A DNA stretch of 64,000 nucleotides from Halorubrum cibi. GTDB lineage: Archaea > Halobacteriota > Halobacteria > Halobacteriales > Haloferacaceae. This document shows positions 42,335 to 50,468 of the stretch, piece after piece (positions within the stretch are counted from its first letter, which is position 1; each line of letters opens with the position of its first letter). The notes beneath the pieces were generated by a model. That model saw nothing but the letters and a program-made list of their open reading frames with translations. It searched no databases and was not told the DNA's origin. Position numbers and translations under genes: made by a program. The DNA lies in NCBI RefSeq assembly GCF_900182635.1, contig NZ_FXTD01000006.1, forward strand, positions 124,001 to 188,000. Direction: 5' to 3'.

Positions 42335-42907
42335 GTGAAACGAGACGTGTTCTGGTCTCCGGTTACCGGGGTTGGAATGGAGTCCCTCCACCTCATCGAG
42401 GACGCGGCGGGCGTCTCCGCCGAGAGCGTCGTCATCGGTTCGGTCGATGGCGAACCGTTCCGAGTCCGCTACGAGATCGAGTGCGACCGAAACCACCGCG
42501 TTCAGCGAGTGAACGTCACCGCTCTCGGCAGGGAATCGACATCGATCACGCTTCGAGCCGACGGGAGCGGCAACTGGACCGACGGTCGAGGGAGGGAGGT
42601 CCCGTCGCTGGACGGCTGTATCGACGTGGACGTTTCAGCGACGCCGTTCAGCAACACGCTCCCGATCCGACGGTTGGAACTCGACCGGAACGAGTCGGCG
42701 GAGATACGGGTCGCGTACGTCTCGGTACCGGACCTACGAGTCAAGGCCGCCTCCCAGCGATACACCTGTCTCGATCCGATCGACGGGGACGGCGGACGGT
42801 ACCGATACGAGAACACGTCCAGCGGCTTCACGGCCGAGTTGCCGGTCGATCGGGACGGTCTCGTCATCGACTATCCGGAGCTGTTCGACCGGGTCCCGGC
42901 CGGATAA
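42335..42907 (+). CDS. Putative glycolipid-binding protein (DUF1089, PF06475-like)
   Basis: 190 residues from a leaderless GTG (VKRDVFWSPVTGVGMESLHL). The conserved pieces of the DUF1089 family are visible: FRVRYEIECDRNHRVQRVNV, SGNWTDGRGREVPSLDGCID, the hallmark TPFSNTLPIRRLEL, ASQRYTCLDPIDGDGGRYRY, and IDYPELFDRVP at the end. The family forms a double beta-barrel thought to bind glycolipid; it is mostly known from bacteria. No signal peptide. The name reflects fold, not a tested function. Confidence 0.82.
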   Translation: MKRDVFWSPVTGVGMESLHLIEDAAGVSAESVVIGSVDGEPFRVRYEIECDRNHRVQRVNVTALGRESTSITLRADGSGNWTDGRGREVPSLDGCIDVDVSATPFSNTLPIRRLELDRNESAEIRVAYVSVPDLRVKAASQRYTCLDPIDGDGGRYRYENTSSGFTAELPVDRDGLVIDYPELFDRVPAG

Positions 42908-42924
42908 CCGCGAGCGATCCGGAG

Positions 42925-43884
42925 CTATTCGCGGGCCTCCGGGTTCAGCGTCGTCTCGGGGACGCCGCCCTCGTGGACGGTCCGGACGTTTTCCGCGGCC
43001 GCCCGGCTCATGTTCTCGAGCGCGTCGTGAGAGACGCCCGCGTTGTGTTGGGTGAACACCGCCGACTCGCACGCGAGGAGCGGGTCGTCGGGCTCCGGCG
43101 GTTCGGTCTCGTACACGTCGACGCCCGCGCCCGCGATGGTTCCCTCGCGGAGGGCGCGAACGAGCGCGTCCTCGTCGACGACGCCGCCGCGGGCCGTGTT
43201 CACGAGGACGGCGTCCGCGGGGAGCGCGCCGATCTCCGCCTCGCCGATCGCGTGATACGTCTCGTCGGTCAGCGGCGCGTGGACGCTGACGTCGTCGGCG
43301 CGTTCGAAGAGTTCGATCGGTTCGTCGACCAGCGAGACGTTCTCCGGGAGGTCCGCGGGGTCGACGTACGGGTCGAACGCCACGCAGGACACCCCGAAGC
43401 CCGACAGCAGCGTCGCGACCCGTCGCCCCGCGTTGCCCGCGCCGAACAGCCCGAGGGTCCGGCCGGACAGGTCGTGACCGCGGAAGTCCGCGCGTCGCCA
43501 GTCGGCCTCTCGGGTCGCCCGGTCCGCGGGAACGACGTTCCGTTTCGCGGCCAGAAGTAGCGTCACCGCGTGTTCGGCCACCGAGTTCGTGTTCTCGCCG
43601 GGCGTGTTCGCCACGAGCACGCCGTGCTCGGTCGCGGCCTCGACGTCGACGTTGTCGACGCCGGTCCCGTGTTTGGCGATCACCTTCAGCCGGTCCGCGG
43701 CCGCGATCAGCTCCGCGGTCACCGGTCGCGTCCGCGTGATGATCGCGTCGTAGCGGTCGATGTCGGCCAGCAGTTCGTCCTCGTCGGCGTAGTCGGCGCG
43801 GCTCGTACAGTCGGCGACGTCGGCGAGCGACTCCGGTCCGACCGGGTCGATGGTCGGCGGGAGCAGCACGTTCCACCGTGTCAT
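42925..43884 (-). CDS. D-2-hydroxyacid dehydrogenase (phosphoglycerate dehydrogenase-like)
   Basis: 319 residues. NAD site LGLFGAGNAGRRVATLLSGF; catalytic Arg in LVNTARGGVVDEDAL, Glu in VYETEPPEPDDPLL, and His in VFTQHNAGVSHDALENM (the usual proline before His is Gln here). LKVIAKHGTGVDNVDVEAA and VANTPGENTNSVAEHAV match SerA-type enzymes. It lacks the C-terminal ACT domain of full SerA, so serine synthesis is possible but a different 2-hydroxyacid is at least as likely. A TATA-like CCTATACG lies about 26 nt upstream. Confidence 0.88.
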   Translation of the reverse strand: MTRWNVLLPPTIDPVGPESLADVADCTSRADYADEDELLADIDRYDAIITRTRPVTAELIAAADRLKVIAKHGTGVDNVDVEAATEHGVLVANTPGENTNSVAEHAVTLLLAAKRNVVPADRATREADWRRADFRGHDLSGRTLGLFGAGNAGRRVATLLSGFGVSCVAFDPYVDPADLPENVSLVDEPIELFERADDVSVHAPLTDETYHAIGEAEIGALPADAVLVNTARGGVVDEDALVRALREGTIAGAGVDVYETEPPEPDDPLLACESAVFTQHNAGVSHDALENMSRAAAENVRTVHEGGVPETTLNPEARE

Positions 43885-44008
43885 TGCGCCTCGGTCGTCG
43901 AGGACACGTATAGGCGCGTGCCTTCCGGAGATATCTGGCGACGGTCGCCACGCGATCGACCGGCCGTCGCGTCGGCCACGCGGTCCGGCCGGCCGCCGGT
44001 CGAGTCGG

Positions 44009-44899
44009 CTACTCGGTCCGCTCGACCTCGATCCGGCCCTGGAGGTCGCGCTTCGAGGCCGGACTGATCGTGATCCCCGCCGACTCCAGCCCGGACTTGG
44101 CCGCCCGGGCGTACCGCGATCGGAGCTCGAAGAGGTCGCGACCACGCGGGTCGTGGACCCAGTAGTGTATCCGGACCCCCACCGCGTCGCCCCCGAACTC
44201 CTCGACGTACGCGTGCGGGGCGGGCTCCTCGAGGACGCCCTCGATCCCGTTCGCGGCCGTCTCGAGGACCCGGATCGCCTCGCCGACGTCGTCGTCGTAG
44301 GCGAGGTCGACGCGATCGACCACTCGGGACCGGTCCCGGGCGTACGGCCGCTCGATGGCCTGTTCGGTCAACACCGTGTTCGGGACGGTCACCAGGCCGC
44401 CGTCCGGCGTGCGGACGCGCGTGATGCGGAGCGTGATCGACTCGACCGTCCCCTCGCCGGTCTCCCACTCGATGTAGTTCCCGACGTTGAACTCCGGGTC
44501 GACGACGAGGACGGTCCCGCTGACGAGCGACCCGATCACCGTCTGGGCCGCCACGCCGACCGCCAGCGTGGCGGCGGCGACGACGAGCGCGGAGTCGGCG
44601 ATCAGGTCGCCGTACCCGGCGACGCCCGCGCCGACGAGGAACGCGACGACGAGGACGAGCAGCCTGAGGTAGCGGGATATCGCCTCCCGGAGCGTCGGGT
44701 TGTTCCGGTTGCGGCGATGGATCGCCCGGGAGACCATGGGCTCGACGAGGACCCATCCGAGAAACGTCACGACGAGGAATCCCGCGATGAACCACCCGGC
44801 GCGGGTCAGGACCGGCCAGTAGTCGACGAGGCCCTCCGGACCGGGTTCGGCCGTCGAAGCGATCCCCCCTCCGAGGACGACGGCGATGGCTGGGCCCAT
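44009..44899 (-). CDS. Small-conductance mechanosensitive channel (MscS family)
   Basis: 296 residues from MGPAIAVVLGGG. Three N-terminal helices, the last being the pore-lining helix rich in Ala/Gly (ALVVAAATLAVGVAAQTVIG, SLVSGTVLVVDPEFNVGNYI), then the beta-domain (VESITLRITRVRTPDGGLVT, VPNTVLTEQAIERPY) and the alpha/beta C-terminal domain. It would release solutes on hypo-osmotic shock, useful in a halophile. The upstream in-frame ATG at 44932 adds basic residues and is less likely. Confidence 0.9.
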   Translation of the reverse strand: MGPAIAVVLGGGIASTAEPGPEGLVDYWPVLTRAGWFIAGFLVVTFLGWVLVEPMVSRAIHRRNRNNPTLREAISRYLRLLVLVVAFLVGAGVAGYGDLIADSALVVAAATLAVGVAAQTVIGSLVSGTVLVVDPEFNVGNYIEWETGEGTVESITLRITRVRTPDGGLVTVPNTVLTEQAIERPYARDRSRVVDRVDLAYDDDVGEAIRVLETAANGIEGVLEEPAPHAYVEEFGGDAVGVRIHYWVHDPRGRDLFELRSRYARAAKSGLESAGITISPASKRDLQGRIEVERTE

Positions 44900-44967
44900 A
44901 CGTCCCTCCGACGGTCGCACCCTACAAAACACCCCTCGCCGAACCGGCGGGGGACCGCCTCGAAAAC

Positions 44968-44974
44968 CCTTAAG
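44968..44974 (+). promoter_or_regulatory. TATA box of the acetyltransferase gene
   Basis: CCTTAAG, 27 nt before GTG 44998; supports the leaderless GTG start. Confidence 0.5.
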
Positions 44975-44997
44975 GGAGTTGCCGCTCCCCCTCGAAC

Positions 44998-45564
44998 GTG
45001 ACGGACGAGAAGGCGAGGATGCTGAACGGGGACCCCTACGACGCCTCAGATCCCGAACTCGCGGTCGAGCGCGAGCGCGCTCGCGACCTCACGGCGCGAT
45101 ACAACGACACGGCCGCCGGCGAGGACGGAACGCGGCGGGAGCTGCTCGCCGACCTGTTCGGCTCCGTGGGAGAGAACGTCGCGGTCGAACCCCCGCTCCG
45201 GTGTGACTACGGCTACAACGTCCACGTCGGCGACGGCTTCTACGCCAACTTCGACTGCGTCCTCCTCGACGTCCGCCGGATCGAGATCGGCCGGAACTGC
45301 CTGATCGGCCCCGGCACGCACGTCTACACCGCGACGCACCCGATCGACCCGAGGGAGCGCTCCGAGGGGCTGGAGTCCGGCGAGCCGGTGACGATCGGCG
45401 ACGACGTCTGGATCGGGGGGAAAGCGGTGATCAATCCCGGCGTGACGGTCGGCGACGGCTCCGTGATCGCTTCCGGCGCGGTCGTCGTCGAGGACGTTCC
45501 CGCGGGCGTCGTCGTCGGCGGGAACCCGGCGACGGTCGTTCGGGAACTCGACGGCGGGGAATGA
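44998..45564 (+). CDS. Maltose/galactoside O-acetyltransferase-like protein
   Basis: 188 residues, GTG start. The N-terminal mac domain (EKARMLNGDPYDASDPELAV, RARDLTARYNDTAAGE) is followed by a left-handed beta-helix of hexapeptide repeats, with YANFDCVLLDVRRIEIGRNC, LIGPGTHVYTATHPID (the catalytic His of this family is in TATHP), VWIGGKAVINPGVTVGDGSV and PAGVVVGGNPATVV. It transfers acetyl from CoA to a sugar hydroxyl; the acceptor is unknown. Confidence 0.9.
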   Translation: MTDEKARMLNGDPYDASDPELAVERERARDLTARYNDTAAGEDGTRRELLADLFGSVGENVAVEPPLRCDYGYNVHVGDGFYANFDCVLLDVRRIEIGRNCLIGPGTHVYTATHPIDPRERSEGLESGEPVTIGDDVWIGGKAVINPGVTVGDGSVIASGAVVVEDVPAGVVVGGNPATVVRELDGGE

Positions 45565-45624
45565 CTCGGCGGCGAGGAGGAGCGACCTGACGACGGGAAG
45601 TGCTGACGACGTGGTGTGGCCCCC

Positions 45625-47121
45625 TCAGTCGCCCGTGACCGCGAACCGGGAGGCGTCGCTCTCGGCGGTCGGCGCGGTGAGAAGCGAAACGCCGACGGTG
45701 AGAACCGCGGACAGGACCATCAGCCCGAGCGCCACGTCCCACCCGCCGGCTCCCGCGACCGCGACGGTCCGCGGGAGCGTCGGGACGACGGGGAGCACCG
45801 ACGACAGCACCACGAGCAGGTAGGCCGCCTGCGGGACGGCGATCCCGACGGCCATCCCGTCGCGGGTGGTGCGGTCCCAGTAGAGCGCACAGAGGGTGGG
45901 GAGCGACAGCAGCGCGAACCCGGAGAAGGCGGTGTCGCCGACCTCGATCAGCGTTCCGGGACGGAGGAGGCTCGCGAGGAACGCGAGCGTGGCGAAGGCG
46001 ACGACGCCGGTCCGGGCGACCCACGCCTCGCGGCGCGCGGAGGCGTCGGGGGCCACGAACGGCCGGTAGAGGTCGCGCGTGAAGTACGACGAGCCCGAGA
46101 GCAGCATCGAGTCCGACGAGGACATCATCGCGGCCATCGCGCCCGCGATCACCAGCGCGGCGAACCACGTCGGCGTGTACGCGTTCAACACGACCGGGAG
46201 CACGTTCGCCCCCTCGGGCACGTCGACCGGCATCCCGACGGCCCACGCGCCGAGCAGGAACGCGGGGAAAAAGAGGAGCAACACGAGGACGGGCCACAGC
46301 GCGAACGATCGCTTGAGCACGGTCCCCGACTCCGCGACGAAGAAGCGTTGATTGATCTGCGGGAACATCGTCACCCCGAACGCGATCGTGATCGCGGTCG
46401 AGACGATGAACCCCGGCGTGTAGATCCCGCCGCCGAAGCTCCCGAACTCGGGGCGGGCCGCCAACATCGCCCCGGTCGCCGCGCCGACGCCGCCGACGGC
46501 CGAGACCACCCAGGCGGCGGCGACCCAGACGACGGAGAGCATGAACAGCCCCTGTATCGTGTCGGTCCACGCGACGCCGCGCATCCCCGCGAGCGTCACG
46601 TACGCGATCATGAACGCGGTGACCAGCGCCGCGCCGCCCCAGTAGGGGACCGCGCCGCCGGTCAGCCCGACGAGCGCCTCGCCCGCACCCATCTGCTGGA
46701 GCATGACGTACGGGAACAGCCACAGCAGGCTGACCCCGGCGACGAGCGCGCGGAGCCCCGGGGAGCCGAAGCGGTCGCCGAGCATCTCGCCGAGCGTGAC
46801 GTACCCGTTCCGCTCGCCGATCAGCCACTGTTTGTAGCCGACGACGTACCACAACACCGCGAACAGCACGCCATCGAGCGTCCCCATCACGATCAGCCAC
46901 TCCGGACCGGCCGCGTACGCGAGGTTCGGCCCCCCGAAGAAGGTGAACGCCGAGAGCAGCGTGGCGAACGTCGTGAACAGCAACACCAGCGTGCCGATCG
47001 ACCGGTTCGCGAGGTAGTAGTCCTCCGCGGTCGACTCCGTGAGCCGGTAGGCGACGAGGCCGATCGCGAGCGCCGCCACCAAGTAACCGACCACGACCGT
47101 GAGCCCGATCCCCGCAGTCAT
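45625..47121 (-). CDS. Sodium:solute symporter (SSS family)
   Basis: 498 residues, 12-13 helices. AEDYYLANRSIGTLVLLFTT, ATLLSAFTFFGGPNLAYAAG, GMRGVAWTDTIQGLFML and AAMMSSSDSMLLSGSSYFTR (the Ser-rich Na-site helix 8) identify the family; the set resembles pantothenate/organic-acid permeases. Its ATG overlaps the stop of a DUF3311 gene by four bases, the usual two-gene partner of this SSS subgroup. Substrate unknown. Confidence 0.92.
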   Translation of the reverse strand: MTAGIGLTVVVGYLVAALAIGLVAYRLTESTAEDYYLANRSIGTLVLLFTTFATLLSAFTFFGGPNLAYAAGPEWLIVMGTLDGVLFAVLWYVVGYKQWLIGERNGYVTLGEMLGDRFGSPGLRALVAGVSLLWLFPYVMLQQMGAGEALVGLTGGAVPYWGGAALVTAFMIAYVTLAGMRGVAWTDTIQGLFMLSVVWVAAAWVVSAVGGVGAATGAMLAARPEFGSFGGGIYTPGFIVSTAITIAFGVTMFPQINQRFFVAESGTVLKRSFALWPVLVLLLFFPAFLLGAWAVGMPVDVPEGANVLPVVLNAYTPTWFAALVIAGAMAAMMSSSDSMLLSGSSYFTRDLYRPFVAPDASARREAWVARTGVVAFATLAFLASLLRPGTLIEVGDTAFSGFALLSLPTLCALYWDRTTRDGMAVGIAVPQAAYLLVVLSSVLPVVPTLPRTVAVAGAGGWDVALGLMVLSAVLTVGVSLLTAPTAESDASRFAVTGD

Positions 47122-47381
47122 CGGCGGTCACCCCCGTCGACCGTCGCGTCGGCTTCGCCCGCCCGTTCCGCGGCGTCGATCCCCATTCCGCGCTCCCACG
47201 CGCCGCTCCGAACGAACGCCCGGAACGCGAGCGCACAGAGCCCGAGCCACCCGACGTGCCACCAGATCCACGCCGGCAGCCCGGCGACGACGCGGTCCGA
47301 TCCCCACAGCGGCCACGGGACCGCGAACGCGACGAGGAGCGCGAACGTCGGTATCCAGAGGAGGTCTCTCGAACGTCTCAC
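47118..47381 (-). CDS. DUF3311 small membrane protein, partner of the SSS symporter
   Basis: 87 residues from a GTG at 47381. Two hydrophobic helices (LLWIPTFALLVAFAVPWPLW and LPAWIWWHVGWLGLCALAFR) with the conserved aromatic PxLW region and a charged tail; this is the standard DUF3311 form. A TATA-like element 29 nt upstream supports the start. Four-base overlap with the symporter gene suggests a two-subunit transporter. Confidence 0.85.
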   Translation of the reverse strand: MRRSRDLLWIPTFALLVAFAVPWPLWGSDRVVAGLPAWIWWHVGWLGLCALAFRAFVRSGAWERGMGIDAAERAGEADATVDGGDRR

Positions 47382-47405
47382 CGGTTGGAGCGATCCAGGA
47401 GTCGA

Positions 47406-47411
47406 TCCGAC
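47406..47411 (-). promoter_or_regulatory. TATA box of the DUF3311-SSS operon
   Basis: Minus-strand GTTTAG, about 28 nt before the GTG at 47381. Confidence 0.45.
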
Positions 47412-47566
47412 TAAACCCTGTTCCTCGGCGGCAATACCTGACGACGACCGGTGGCTGCCGGCCACGTTCGACGACGATCCGTGGGTCGACAGCTATTTTT
47501 CCGGACCGATCCTACCCGAAACGGGACGGCGAACCGCCGTCCGTTCACATCACCATCACTCATCAC

Positions 47567-49048
47567 ATGAACGACACAGCCAAATACCTGATCCGGGCCA
47601 CCATCGCGGCCGACGGCGTGGTCGAGCGGAGCGACGTCGTCGGCGCGGTGTTCGGACAGACGGAGGGCCTCCTCGGCGACGAGCTCGACTTGCGAGACCT
47701 CCAGGAGTCCTCGAAGGTGGGCCGGATCGACGTGGAGATACGCTCGGAGAACGGGCAGTCCTTCGGCGAGGTGACGGTCGCCTCGAGCCTCGACAAGGTC
47801 GAGACCGCGATCCTCGCGGCCTCGCTCGAGACCATCGACCGCATCGGCCCCTGCGGTGCCGCCGTCGAGGTGACGAGCATCGAGGACGTGCGCGCGGCCA
47901 AGCGCCGGGAGGTCGTCGAGCGCGCGAAGGAGCTCGTCGCGAGCGGCTTCGAGGAGACGAGCCTCGGCAGCGACGACGTGTTGGAGGAGGTCAGGGACGC
48001 CGCCCGCATCGAGGGGATCGTCGACTACGAGGGGCTGCCCGCCGGCCCGCGCGTCGGCGACTCCGACGCGGTGATCGTCGTCGAGGGACGCGCGGACGTC
48101 TCGACGCTGCTCGAGTGCGGGATCAAGAACGCGGTCGCCGTCGAGGGGACGAACGTCCCCGACGCAGTCGCGGAGCTCACGCGGTCGCGGACGGTCACCG
48201 CGTTCCTCGACGGCGACCGGGGCGGCGAACTCATCCTCCGCGAGCTCGCGCAGGTCGGCGAGGTCGACTACGTCGCGTTCGCGCCGCCCGGCGAGTCCGT
48301 CGAGGACCTCGATCGCGGTGCCGTCTTCGAGGCGCTCCGCGGGAAGGTCCCCTACGAGACGCTCGCCGACGCGCCGAACCTCCGGGAGGCGGCCGGCAGC
48401 GCCTCCGAGACCGACGCGGATGACGAGACGGACGCCGCCGAGGCCGCCGACGCGCTCCGATCCGATAGTTCGCCCGCGACCCCGGAGCCGACCGAGACGC
48501 CCGATCCGACCGAGACGTCCGATCCGACCGAGATCGACGGCGCGAGCGATCCGGACGAGTCCGAGGGATCCGACGACGGCGAATCGAGCGAATCGAGCGA
48601 GGGGGCCGACTCCGCGTCCCGAACCGGCGCCGACAACCCCGACGACGTGACCCCGGCCACCGTCGACGAAGACGACCCGACCGACCGATCGAGCGATGCG
48701 GGCGACGCGGAACACGCGATCGGCTCGAGTCCCGACGACGACGAACCCAGGTCGCTCGAGGAGCACGTTCAGGAGGTCGTCGACCGCGAGAGCGGGCTCG
48801 CAAGGCTGCTCGACGACGACCTCGGGATCCTCGAGGAGGTCGAGGCCGACGACGTGTTCGACGCGGTCGAGGGCGCGGCCGAGCCACCCCACGCCGTCGT
48901 CGTCGACGGCCGGATCGACCAGCGACTGCTCGACGTCGCCGCCCAGCGCGGCGTGAGCCGGCTGTTCGGCGTCGAACTCGGGGAGTTCGTCAAACGACCG
49001 ATCGGCACGCGAGTCTCGACCGTCGGCGACCTGCCGATCGAGGCCTGA
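47567..49048 (+). CDS. dnaG: Archaeal DnaG-type primase
   Basis: 493 residues. The N-terminus MNDTAKYLIRATIAADGVVE and VFGQTEGLLGDELDLRDLQE is that of archaeal DnaG. The Toprim domain shows the catalytic Glu in AVIVVEGRADVSTLLECGIK and DxD in VTAFLDGDRGGELIL. Residues 275-395 are an Asp/Glu/Ser/Pro/Thr linker with short repeats (PDPTETSDPTE), then a conserved C-terminal domain (LEEHVQEVVDRESGLARLLD ... SRLFGVELGEFVKRPIGTRV). Archaeal DnaG also associates with the exosome, binding poly(A) RNA. The upstream TATA-like CTATTTTT (47493-47500) would give a leader of about 45 nt. Confidence 0.95.
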   Translation: MNDTAKYLIRATIAADGVVERSDVVGAVFGQTEGLLGDELDLRDLQESSKVGRIDVEIRSENGQSFGEVTVASSLDKVETAILAASLETIDRIGPCGAAVEVTSIEDVRAAKRREVVERAKELVASGFEETSLGSDDVLEEVRDAARIEGIVDYEGLPAGPRVGDSDAVIVVEGRADVSTLLECGIKNAVAVEGTNVPDAVAELTRSRTVTAFLDGDRGGELILRELAQVGEVDYVAFAPPGESVEDLDRGAVFEALRGKVPYETLADAPNLREAAGSASETDADDETDAAEAADALRSDSSPATPEPTETPDPTETSDPTEIDGASDPDESEGSDDGESSESSEGADSASRTGADNPDDVTPATVDEDDPTDRSSDAGDAEHAIGSSPDDDEPRSLEEHVQEVVDRESGLARLLDDDLGILEEVEADDVFDAVEGAAEPPHAVVVDGRIDQRLLDVAAQRGVSRLFGVELGEFVKRPIGTRVSTVGDLPIEA

Positions 49049-49097
49049 TCCGGTCGTCGGTTCGGACGACGCGTCGTTCTCGGACCGCTTCCGCCGC

Positions 49098-50072
49098 TCA
49101 CAACAGCCCGATCGCGCCGAGCAGCGCGAACAACGCGTCGCCGTAGGTGACCGAGACGACCAGCCCGGCCGCCATCGGCACGACGAACGGCATCCCCGGC
49201 GAGACGCGGACCGTCTCGCTGGCCGTGACGACTTCCAGCCCTCCGCGGAGCGTCTCGGCGTCGGTCCCGTACGCGCCGTGGTCGATCTCGGCGAGGAACC
49301 GCTCCGCGGCCCACGGGTCGTCGAGATCGCAGTCCACTTCGACGACGGTGCCGCCGTCGGTCGCGGGGCCGACGTGGGTTCCCCCGTCGGTCGGGTCGAA
49401 CGTCTCGCCGACGCTCTCGGGGTCGCGGAGTCGGTCGGGGTCGTTGCGAAGGTCAGCGAGCGTCAGCCCCCGCCAGCGGAGGTACATCCGGAGCGCGTCC
49501 AGGTCGAGCCCGCTCCGGGTCGTTCCCTCCGCGTCCTCGAACAGTCGGCCGTGGCGTTCGGGGAGCGAGCCGGTCGACACCGGCCGCGCGAGGAACATCG
49601 TCGGCGAGACGCGGCCGTGCGCGAGGTTGGCGACGGCGAGCCCGACCGGGTAGGCCAGCCCGAGGAGCACCGTGTTCGTGAGGATCGTGAGCGAGAAGAC
49701 GCCGAGGGCGGTCTCGACGAGCGGGAGGGAGAACCCGGCGACCTCGTAGGTCGGGAACGTCGGGAAGACGATCGCGAGCGCGATGAGCGCCTTCGCGTCG
49801 GCCCCGCCGAACGCGCCGAGGTACCAGAACGCGTAGCCGAGCGGCGCGACGAAAAGCAGGCTGACGGCCACCCGGACGAGGAACCACCGACCGTCGAGCC
49901 CCGCGAAGGGCCACAGCAGGGCCGCGTCCCAGAGGAGCAACAGCGCACCGAAGGCGTACAGCGGCGGCCAGACCCGGTTGGGGAGCCGCCGGGTCCGGAC
50001 GTCTCGGACCGCCGCCCAACAGAAGACGGGGACGACGATCAGACGGAGCGCGTCCGGCAGGGTCGCGAACAT
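49098..50072 (-). CDS. pibD: Prepilin/prearchaellin peptidase (A24 family, PibD-like)
   Basis: 324 residues. Catalytic aspartates Asp24 (WAAVRDVRTRRLPN) and Asp92 (GAFGGADAKALIALA) are both present in the expected cytoplasmic loops, and about six to seven helices can be traced. It cleaves the class III signal peptides of archaellins and type IV pilins at the inner membrane face. A long soluble acidic segment after the fourth helix (residues 165-290) is larger than in bacterial PilD. Convergent with dnaG. Confidence 0.9.
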   Translation of the reverse strand: MFATLPDALRLIVVPVFCWAAVRDVRTRRLPNRVWPPLYAFGALLLLWDAALLWPFAGLDGRWFLVRVAVSLLFVAPLGYAFWYLGAFGGADAKALIALAIVFPTFPTYEVAGFSLPLVETALGVFSLTILTNTVLLGLAYPVGLAVANLAHGRVSPTMFLARPVSTGSLPERHGRLFEDAEGTTRSGLDLDALRMYLRWRGLTLADLRNDPDRLRDPESVGETFDPTDGGTHVGPATDGGTVVEVDCDLDDPWAAERFLAEIDHGAYGTDAETLRGGLEVVTASETVRVSPGMPFVVPMAAGLVVSVTYGDALFALLGAIGLL

Positions 50073-50174
50073 GTCGACACGGCCGGGGCGGGGAGAATTA
50101 GGCGTTCGGGTTCGGCTATCGCGATCGATACTCGACCGGCGGAGGCGGGTCGCTCCGATCGCGTCCGCCCCGTA

Positions 50175-50399
50175 TCACTCCCGGCGGGTCGGCCCCGCGT
50201 CGCGGTGGAGGTACATGTACGCTAACACCGGGAGGATGGTGAACACGAGCGTCGCGAGGAACCACGCCAGCGCCCGGTCGCTTCCGCGCGCCTTCGCGTC
50301 CCGGTAGATCCAGACGGCGACCGCGAGGACGATCCCGTACACCGCCCCGTAGTAGAGCACCGACCGGAACGTCGCGACCTGGAGCAGGGCCGGATCCAT
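50175..50399 (-). CDS. Small two-helix membrane protein
   Basis: 74 residues. Helices YGAVYGIVLAVAVWIYRDAK and LAWFLATLVFTILPVLAYMY separated by ARGSDRA, ending in LHRDAGPTRRE. The pattern (WIYRDAKARGSDRALAWFLA) is common among short haloarchaeal membrane proteins; some are annotated PLDc_N-like. Function unknown. Confidence 0.7.
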   Translation of the reverse strand: MDPALLQVATFRSVLYYGAVYGIVLAVAVWIYRDAKARGSDRALAWFLATLVFTILPVLAYMYLHRDAGPTRRE

Positions 50400-50468
50400 A
50401 CGCGGCCTGCGGGAGCCGGAGAAAAGAGCGTCACGGTCGCGAGCGCGGACGACGCCTCCGGGTTCAGC

